From positions 1-11,659 of the forward strand of contig CAZVRW010000085.1 of assembly GCA_964630265.1 (NCBI GenBank): a DNA stretch of 11,659 bases. Reading direction: 5' to 3'. The translations under genes and the position numbers were made by a program. The notes beneath the pieces were generated by a model. That model did no database searches. It saw only the letters and a program-made list of their open reading frames with translations, and had not been told where the DNA came from. Source of the DNA: CAZBWP01 sp964630265 (GTDB lineage Bacteria > Pseudomonadota > Alphaproteobacteria > Rhodospirillales > Defluviicoccaceae). Below are positions 1-4,930 of this stretch, piece by piece. Within the stretch, counting starts at the first letter, position 1. Every line of letters starts with the position of its first letter.

Positions 1-1510
1 TCCAGTTGCCGCGCTCCACGCCGTCCGGCTGTTCGGGGCTGAACCAGACCGTGGTGGAGCCGTCCTCGGCCGCGCTCGCCGCCGGCGAGGGATAGCTCTG
101 GGACCCGGCCCGCGGGTATTTCTGCGGTGTCTGCAACATCGACCGGGTCTGGTTGTCGTAAACCGTGAAGGACCAGAACGCCCTGGCCGGGATGTCCTTG
201 GGCAGCGTCACCCTGTAGGACTTCGCACCGTCGAACGGGTCGCCGGCCGCATCGAGAAAGCCCATCAGATACTGCGAACCGACGCCGGGGATGGTCATGA
301 TCATGCCCGGGCTGTCGAGCGTGTAGTTGTAGTAGAAGGCCGTGCGACTGTCGAGCGTGCGGGCGCCGGTCGGGGGAAGCGGCTTGAACATGCCGTCCTC
401 GAAGGCGGGCGGCGGGGTTTCGAAGAAGGCGCCGCCTTCCCAGAGCATGTTGCCCCAGTTCGAGCCCGCGTAATACGCCCAGTCCGGGTGAGCCCCGAAG
501 GGGCGCCAGTTCAGCACCCGGCCGGCCGCCTGGCCGACGGCGGCGGCGTCGGTGAGGATCTTCTTCATCCGCTCGTCGGGCGCGAACTCCTTGCCCTTGA
601 CGATGCCGATGGCGGCGAGTTGCCCGGAAAGCTCCACGTTATAGCTGGTAGCGGGCTCGGCCTGCACGTTCTCGTTGATCATCTCGTAAAAGCCGAAATC
701 GCTGGGCGGGATCGTGTTGAACGACACGCCGCTCGCCTCGATGAACTTCATCTCGGGGATTTTCGGGTCTCGCCCGAGTTTGACCGCGCCGGTCAGCGCC
801 TCGGCGATGCTGGTCCCGAATGCGCCCTCCGTGTAGGGGTAGATCTTCAAGTTCGCCTTGACGTTCTCGACCGCCGGCTTGGGATCGTTGTCGACGAGGT
901 CGGCGCGCATGGCGTAGAGGACCCGGTTCGTCTTGGAATGCGCCACGAAGTAGCCGCCTTCGGGCAGCGGCCCGTCATACTCCGGCCCGACAATCAGGTA
1001 TTTGCCGCCCTGCCCACGATCCGGCCCCGGACGGCCGACATCGATGACCCACGAGAACCACATGTCGTTGATGGTGCCGAGGCCGTCGGACGGCTGCTCG
1101 ATCATCATCGGCCCCTTCGAAAGGTCGATGACAGAGAGGTAGTAGACGGTGTCGGCGTTGGCGGTGAGGAACAGCGACGATGCGTCCATCAGCTCGGAGA
1201 AGATGACCACGTCGTTGTAGTCGGCGCCGATGCTCTGGAAGCCCTTCTGGATCGCCAGCGCTGAGGCCCCGCGAAAGCTGTTGTTGTAGACGTTCAGCGC
1301 GCGAGTGAAGTCGAGCGCGTCAAAGACCTTCTGCGCGGTCGCGGCGGTTGGCGCGCCGTTGTCGAAGTCCAGCTTGCCGATGTAGGTCTCGACGCTGTCG
1401 GGCGTGCCGAGCGCGTCGATCTTCTCCTGCGGGACGTCGGCCCAAACCGGAGGGGCAATGGTCAGGGCCAGCAAAAGGGCCGCGGCCGCGGAGACCGGCA
1501 TCGTTTTCAT
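1..1510 (-). CDS. Exported DUF1254/DUF1214 protein, 3' end beyond window (copy A)
   Basis: Reading from ATG at 1510 down to base 2 gives 503 residues with no stop, so the gene leaves the window. Compared with the neighbouring paralogue (1893-3398), only about 36 C-terminal residues are missing. Residues 1-24 form a Sec signal peptide (MKTMP, an Ala/Leu-rich core, VWA before Asp25), so the protein is probably periplasmic. The body matches the paralogue throughout: GTPDSVET near residue 35, DRGQGGKYL at 164-172, FAPDERMKKIL mid-protein, and FWSFTVYDNQTRSMLQT in the C-terminal DUF1214 part. The start is supported by an AGGAT Shine-Dalgarno sequence a few bases upstream. No biochemical function is established for this family that I can apply here. 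The promoter (1616-1669) carries the same site as the sulfatase promoter, so I infer joint control. The two DUF1254 proteins are clearly divergent, so the duplication is not recent. Confidence 0.9.
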   Translation of the reverse strand, partial: MKTMPVSAAAALLLALTIAPPVWADVPQEKIDALGTPDSVETYIGKLDFDNGAPTAATAQKVFDALDFTRALNVYNNSFRGASALAIQKGFQSIGADYNDVVIFSELMDASSLFLTANADTVYYLSVIDLSKGPMMIEQPSDGLGTINDMWFSWVIDVGRPGPDRGQGGKYLIVGPEYDGPLPEGGYFVAHSKTNRVLYAMRADLVDNDPKPAVENVKANLKIYPYTEGAFGTSIAEALTGAVKLGRDPKIPEMKFIEASGVSFNTIPPSDFGFYEMINENVQAEPATSYNVELSGQLAAIGIVKGKEFAPDERMKKILTDAAAVGQAAGRVLNWRPFGAHPDWAYYAGSNWGNMLWEGGAFFETPPPAFEDGMFKPLPPTGARTLDSRTAFYYNYTLDSPGMIMTIPGVGSQYLMGFLDAAGDPFDGAKSYRVTLPKDIPARAFWSFTVYDNQTRSMLQTPQKYPRAGSQSYPSPAASAAEDGSTTVWFSPEQPDGVERGNW

Positions 1511-1615
1511 TGTCAATCCTAACGGTTGTTTCGCGAGGATCCGTCGATGGTTCAGCGGCCCGCTACCGCCAACTGCTTTTTTCGTTTCGGTTGCTGACCA
1601 GCCGCAGACCTCGCG

Positions 1616-1669
1616 AACGTAGGCGTGAGATCTGACGGTGTCTTGTCATCTTGCGCCAAAACGGGCCGA
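1616..1669 (-). promoter_or_regulatory. Promoter and putative AraC-type operator of DUF1254 copy A
   Basis: Read on the minus strand, the site has TCGGCCCG, then TGGCGCAAGATGACAAGA (1658 to 1641), a 19-base spacer (1640-1622) and the -10-like hexamer TACGTT (1621-1616). No good -35 hexamer is present; the operator occupies that place, as expected when an AraC-type activator recruits polymerase. The same arrangement with the same spacer precedes DUF1254 copy B and the sulfatase transcript. The site is read directly from sequence; the regulator assignment is inference. Confidence 0.6.
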
Positions 1670-1797
1670 CTGGTAGCGTGTGCGGTCGCTGAAGGTCGGG
1701 CGCGCTCGAACGCCGAAAACGGAACGTGCCTCGGGACGGAGCGGCTGCGGGACGGAGGCGCCGCGTGAAGCAGCATCACCTATCGCTGGTGCGGGCC
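1641..1797. repeat. Left copy of a ~158-bp duplicated regulatory block
   Basis: This block aligns to 3472-3629 with a single one-base gap, at roughly three quarters identity by hand count. Identity is concentrated in three islands: the operator (1641-1669), a 25-bp identical stretch (1696-1720), and a 34-bp stretch at the araC start (1764-1797, 32 of 34 identical). The segments between islands are only about 40-55% identical. The rest of the 382-bp gap between the two DUF1254 genes (1511-1640 and 1800-1892) holds the copy A 5' leader and unremarkable sequence. Confidence 0.85.
1765..1797 (+). pseudogene. Relic of the 5' end of a second AraC-family regulator gene
   Basis: GTG at 1765 opens VKQHHLSLVRA, which matches the first eleven residues of the intact regulator at 3597 (VKQHHLPLVRA) with one substitution. 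After 1797 similarity to the regulator fades. The frame stays open by chance to 1959, where it runs antisense into the 3' end of DUF1254 copy B. The remaining ~340 codons of the regulator, including the helix-turn-helix domain, are absent. The simplest reading is an ancestral unit (DUF1254 gene, divergent promoter, araC-type gene) that was duplicated in tandem, after which one regulator copy was deleted. The alternative is that only the promoter block was copied. Confidence 0.7.
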
Positions 1798-1892
1798 ATT
1801 TCCATCATCGGCTCTCCTTTTCGCATTCGACCGAGGCGAAACGGACCGCCCGCGTGGCTCATCTTCGCGCGGTCCACACTCTCCCGATCGAT

Positions 1893-3398
1893 TCACTCCA
1901 CCAGTTCGATTTCGCCGGGTCGCCAAGTCTGGTCGAACCAGGGTTGGAGAGGACCATAGAGCCGCAGGATCGTAAACCAGCCCTTTCCAGGAATGGTCTG
2001 CACCCAGTTGTGCTCCATACCCTCCGGCGCCCTCGGGCCGAACCACACGTCGACCGACCCGTCGGCATTTACTTTCACGTGTTTGTCCTGGCTGCTCACG
2101 CTCGGGAACTGCTGGTCCGTCTGCAGCATCGAGCGCGTCTGCGTGTCGTAGACGATGACCGACCAGAAATCCTTCACAGGGATGTTCGGCGGCAGTCGCA
2201 ACCGGTACGTTTTGCTGCCTTCAAAGGGAAGACCGTCCGCGTCGAGAGCCGTCCAAGGATACTGCGATCCCTCGCCGACCATCTTCTCGGCCATCGCCGG
2301 CGTGACGCCGGTGGCGAGGAAGTAAAAGAAGGCCGCGCCATCGAGATTGCTCACCCCCGGCGATATCTCGAACTTGTAGCCGCCGAAGAAGGGTTTGCGC
2401 CAGTAGCTGTCCGGATAGATGAAGCCGTTTCTGTCGCGCATCTTGTAGCCGATGGTGCGCGCGGTGACGGCGCCGATATTGGCGGCATCGGCCAGAATCT
2501 TCTTCATTCGCTCATCGGGGGCGAAGGGCTTGCCCTTCTCGATGCCGATGGAAGCGAACAGGCCGAGCGTCGTAGGGTCTGACCCCTCCGGAGGTTCTTC
2601 CTGGATTGCCTCATTCAGCAGGCTCCAGAAAGAATAATCCGCCGGCGCAACGAAGTTGGACGAGACGCCGGACAAATTGACATACTTCATTGGTTGTGGA
2701 CGGGCCTCACCCCCGAGCGGATAGATCTTGAGGTGTTTCTTGACGAGATCCACCCCGGGCCTGGGCGAACCATCCACCAGAAAGGAGCGGAACGGCATCC
2801 AATTGCCATAGGTGCTCGGCCGGACTATGAAATATCCGTCCGGAACTTCTCCCTTATAGCCGGGCGGCAGGATGAGATACTTGCCACCTTTGCCGCGATC
2901 GGCTCCGGTGATCCCGACATCGGCCACCCAGCGATACCACATATCGTCGATCAGCCCGAGCACCTTGGGCGGAATCTCGACAACCAACGGTCCCTTGCTC
3001 GTATCGAGCCAGATGAAGCTGTACACCGTGTTGTTGTTGGCCGTGAGTTCGACGGTCTTCGAATCGACGAGGTTCTCCCAGATGACGTTAGTTGTGTTGT
3101 CCGGACCGTATTCGCGCAGGGCGTTGCGCATGGCAACCTGGTTGACGACTGGAATACCGAGTAGATAGGCTTGAACGGCCCGCGATCGGTCAAGGTTGTC
3201 GTAGATCGCCTCCGTGGTCTCCGCCGAAGGAACACCATCCTGCAGATTGAGTGTTCCGATCGACGTCTCAACCTCGTCCGGGGTCGCGACGCCCGGTGCG
3301 ATCGGCGTTGACATCTTGTACGCTTGCGCCGCGGCTGGCGCGGACATCGCGCCACAAGCGATCAGCGTCAGTGCGATCAAGCGGAGAAGATTCGCCAT
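1893..3398 (-). CDS. Exported DUF1254/DUF1214 protein (copy B)
   Basis: This is a 501-residue protein, complete from ATG at 3398 to TGA at 1893. I chose this start over an upstream in-frame GTG at 3443 because it is preceded by a purine-rich AGGGGGG sequence and begins directly with the signal peptide (MANLLRLIALTLIACGAM, then APAAAQA). Cleavage after AQA near residue 26 is likely. LIAC at 12-15 also fits a lipobox, so a lipoprotein is possible. Family hallmarks are DRGKGGKYL (167-175), FAPDERMKKIL in the middle and DFWSVIVYDTQTRSMLQT (410-427) in the DUF1214 part, ending near GPLQPWFDQTW. It is a clear but distant paralogue of the gene at 1-1510. It is transcribed divergently from the AraC-type regulator gene. 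Envelope location is supported; catalytic role is unknown. Confidence 0.92.
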   Translation of the reverse strand: MANLLRLIALTLIACGAMSAPAAAQAYKMSTPIAPGVATPDEVETSIGTLNLQDGVPSAETTEAIYDNLDRSRAVQAYLLGIPVVNQVAMRNALREYGPDNTTNVIWENLVDSKTVELTANNNTVYSFIWLDTSKGPLVVEIPPKVLGLIDDMWYRWVADVGITGADRGKGGKYLILPPGYKGEVPDGYFIVRPSTYGNWMPFRSFLVDGSPRPGVDLVKKHLKIYPLGGEARPQPMKYVNLSGVSSNFVAPADYSFWSLLNEAIQEEPPEGSDPTTLGLFASIGIEKGKPFAPDERMKKILADAANIGAVTARTIGYKMRDRNGFIYPDSYWRKPFFGGYKFEISPGVSNLDGAAFFYFLATGVTPAMAEKMVGEGSQYPWTALDADGLPFEGSKTYRLRLPPNIPVKDFWSVIVYDTQTRSMLQTDQQFPSVSSQDKHVKVNADGSVDVWFGPRAPEGMEHNWVQTIPGKGWFTILRLYGPLQPWFDQTWRPGEIELVE

Positions 3399-3446
3399 CT
3401 CTGTGCCCCCCTGTCTCTCCATTTGCCCTTCTCTGGTCCTCACGTG

Positions 3447-3500
3447 ACCATAGCGTGAAGGAAAGCGTTGTTCTTGTCATCTTGCGCCAGACCGGGCCGA
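3447..3500 (-). promoter_or_regulatory. Promoter and putative AraC-type operator of DUF1254 copy B
   Basis: On the minus strand the order is TCGGCCCG, TGGCGCAAGATGACAAGA (3489 to 3472), a 19-base spacer (3471-3453) and the -10-like hexamer TATGGT (3452-3447). The 18-base core is identical to that of copy A, whereas the spacer has diverged. The predicted start of transcription is about 40 bases upstream of the ATG at 3398. The site also overlaps a possible promoter for the divergent regulator gene, so one binding event could control both directions. Confidence 0.62.
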
Positions 3501-3629
3501 GCGGTACCATTCTGATTGGCCGAGATTCGGGCGCGCTCGAACGCCGAAAACAGAATCTGCGTGAAGGCAGAACCGCGGGAGATCATAGGTTTGGCCGTGA
3601 AGCAGCATCACCTGCCGCTGGTGCGGGCC
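3472..3629. repeat. Right copy of the ~158-bp duplicated regulatory block
   Basis: This is the partner of 1641-1797. It spans the operator, the araC leader and the first eleven codons of the intact regulator. Its 25-bp identical island (3527-3551) could fold into a short hairpin, pairing TTCGGGCG (bulged G) with CGCCGAA, in the leader of the regulator mRNA. Because this copy is attached to a complete regulator, it probably represents the ancestral arrangement. Confidence 0.85.
3482..3510 (+). promoter_or_regulatory. Possible weak promoter of the AraC-family regulator gene
   Basis: TTGCGC (3482-3487) and TACCAT (3505-3510) are separated by 17 bases and point toward the regulator gene. The -35-like element lies inside the operator for DUF1254 copy B, which would allow autorepression. 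In the left copy the -10 position has changed to TAGCGT, consistent with loss of a promoter that no longer drives a gene. The match to consensus is weak. Confidence 0.3.
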
Positions 3630-4658
3630 AGCGCCCTTCTTCCGTTCTGCCAGTTTCTCGAGGCGGCCGGCGCTCCGGTCGAAAGGCATCTGGCCACCGC
3701 GAGGATGTCGCCCGGCTTGTTCGAGGCCCCTGAGTGTCTGGTGCCGCTGCGCCAAGTCCTGATGTTCGTGGATCGAGCAGCGAACGACGAAGGGATCGAG
3801 AGCATCGGGCTGTTGGTCGGCGAAAGAACCGAGATTGACAGTTTAGGCGCGTTCGGACGCGCCATCCGGCGGTCGATGACGTTGGCGGACGCCTTCGGTT
3901 TCGTGGTTGGTCATATTCAGCACTACAATTCCGCAGAACGGGTCTGGCTTCTCCGGGATGACGACCGAGTCTTGATCTGCCACGCCCTTTGTGTCGCCGG
4001 CGCGGCAGGCGAGCGACACGGAAATCTTTTCGCGATCATGCTGCTTATAAAAACGATTCGACTGGCTCTCGGGCCGAAGTGGTGGCCGCGCGAGGTCTGT
4101 CTGCCTGAGACCGAAGCGGAGAGGCTGCCGCACTATCGCGCTGTCTTGGCGACGGAGTTGGCGCTCCACGCAAACCCCTTCTACGCCGTCGTCCTGGAGC
4201 GTCCGCTCCTTGCGCGAGAGCTGATCGAGAGTGGCAATCAGAGAGAAGGTAGTGACGATAGTGGCTTCCTGCGGTCCACTGCACCCAAACGGGACTTGCT
4301 TGCCTCCGTGCGCCAAGCGATTGAAGGACACCTCAGCAACGGATGTCTAGATGTCCGCACGATGGCCGAGTGCGCAGGCTTGAGTGCACGAACGTTGACG
4401 CGCCGGCTCGCAGAGGAGGGAACCAGCTACCAGCGCCTCGTTGAGCAGGCGCGCTTCGGGGCGGCCGTCAACCTGCTTCGCGACGACTGCGTTCGGCTGA
4501 TCGATATCGCTTACGAGCTGGGTTATAGCGACCCGGCCAATTTCACCCGCGCCTTCAAGCAGTGGGCGGGGATGGCACCGAGCGAATACCGTCGTCTCTG
4601 CCGGATGGGCGTCATTCCGGCAGCGCCGACGGCCCCGCTCCCTGCGGCATCGTCATAA
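3597..4658 (+). CDS. AraC-family transcriptional regulator
   Basis: Starting from GTG at 3597 the protein has 353 residues. The frame is open further up to a TTG at 3516, but GTG is preferred: VKQHHLPLVRA is preserved in the duplicated block, the upstream 27 codons are not, and TTG lies only 6 bases after the putative -10. The N-terminal ~190 residues resemble the arabinose-binding-like effector domain of OruR/VirS-type regulators. Residues 251-333 carry the two helix-turn-helix motifs of the AraC/XylS DNA-binding domain: LDVRTMAECAGLSARTLTRRL, then IDIAYELGYSDPANFTRAFKQW followed by GMAPSEYRR. A short Pro/Ala-rich tail follows. It sits between the DUF1254 genes and the sulfatase, and identical or similar sites precede all three, so it is the obvious candidate activator. 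The effector is unknown. Members of this subgroup usually activate neighbouring genes in response to a small molecule. Confidence 0.93.
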   Translation: MKQHHLPLVRASALLPFCQFLEAAGAPVERHLATARMSPGLFEAPECLVPLRQVLMFVDRAANDEGIESIGLLVGERTEIDSLGAFGRAIRRSMTLADAFGFVVGHIQHYNSAERVWLLRDDDRVLICHALCVAGAAGERHGNLFAIMLLIKTIRLALGPKWWPREVCLPETEAERLPHYRAVLATELALHANPFYAVVLERPLLARELIESGNQREGSDDSGFLRSTAPKRDLLASVRQAIEGHLSNGCLDVRTMAECAGLSARTLTRRLAEEGTSYQRLVEQARFGAAVNLLRDDCVRLIDIAYELGYSDPANFTRAFKQWAGMAPSEYRRLCRMGVIPAAPTAPLPAASS

Positions 4659-4693
4659 GCTTTCCAGCAGTCCCTAGCTTTCCGGCAGTCCCT
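4658..4693. repeat. Tandem 18-bp direct repeat after the regulator gene
   Basis: Two adjacent 18-base units, AGCTTTCCAGCAGTCCCT and AGCTTTCCGGCAGTCCCT, differ at one base. The first overlaps the last base of the TAA stop of the regulator. They end 2 bases before the sulfatase operator. They may be a slippage product or extra regulator contacts; nothing in the sequence decides this. Confidence 0.75.
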
Positions 4694-4695
4694 GA

Positions 4696-4749
4696 CCGGT
4701 GCGAGGTGGCTGCAAATGACAAGAACCGGGCTGCCCCCTCCGTTATCAT
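4696..4749 (+). promoter_or_regulatory. Promoter and putative AraC-type operator of the sulfatase transcript
   Basis: Read on the plus strand the order is CCGGTGCG (4696-4703), TGGCTGCAAATGACAAGA (4707-4724), a 19-base spacer (4725-4743) and TATCAT (4744-4749), which is one base from the sigma70 -10 consensus. The core matches the two DUF1254 operators at 14 of 18 positions, including TGGC and all of ATGACAAGA. The orientation relative to transcription and the distance to the -10 are the same. Transcription would begin near 4756 and include the short ORF at 4785 before the sulfatase. Confidence 0.58.
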
Positions 4750-4784
4750 CGCGCCGGAAGCATCGACAGGGGACCTCTGGCGCG

Positions 4785-4919
4785 ATGAAATCCGTAGCGT
4801 TGGCCCTGACCGCGTGGATCACCGGAATGGCCATCGCGGCCGGTTCCGTTGTGGCGCAAGAAGGCCCGGCGACCGACAGTCATATCAGAATTCATGTTCA
4901 GTCGGCGCCTTGCAGATAG
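4785..4919 (+). CDS. Short ORF with a signal peptide, possibly a remnant
   Basis: ATG at 4785 to TAG at 4919 encodes 44 residues. Residues 1-24 are a textbook Sec signal peptide: Lys2, a hydrophobic core and VVA before Gln25. Only 20 residues follow the predicted cleavage site, ending in HVQSAPCR, with no recognisable domain. AGGGGACC lies about a dozen bases upstream, a mediocre ribosome site. The ORF is the first reading frame after the putative promoter at 4696-4749, and its stop overlaps the AGAGGAG ribosome site of the sulfatase, so translation could be coupled. It may be the start of an exported-protein gene whose body was deleted, or a genuine tiny exported peptide. I cannot tell which. 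Confidence 0.45.
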   Translation: MKSVALALTAWITGMAIAAGSVVAQEGPATDSHIRIHVQSAPCR

Positions 4920-4930
4920 AGGAGAATGGC

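Noticed and set aside
488..1264. A 258-codon plus-strand frame
   Set aside because: It is antisense to the DUF1254 copy A gene and shows no domain, signal or convincing ribosome site.
3399..3443. A longer start (GTG at 3443) for DUF1254 copy B
   Set aside because: It would put 15 polar residues before the signal peptide, and ATG 3398 has a better ribosome site.
3516..3596. A longer start (TTG at 3516) for the AraC-family regulator
   Set aside because: The extra 27 codons are not preserved in the duplicated block and the start lies almost on top of the putative promoter; GTG 3597 begins the conserved N-terminus.
4697..4749. The possibility that the third operator is a chance match
   Set aside because: The core agrees at 14 of 18 positions including nine consecutive bases. 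Orientation and the 19-base spacing to TATCAT also agree with the other two sites, so I kept it as a finding with moderate confidence.
4562..4930. An upstream extension of the sulfatase frame starting at GTG 4562
   Set aside because: It would overlap the 3' end of the regulator gene and cross the putative promoter, and the signal peptide starts exactly at ATG 4931 behind a good ribosome site.
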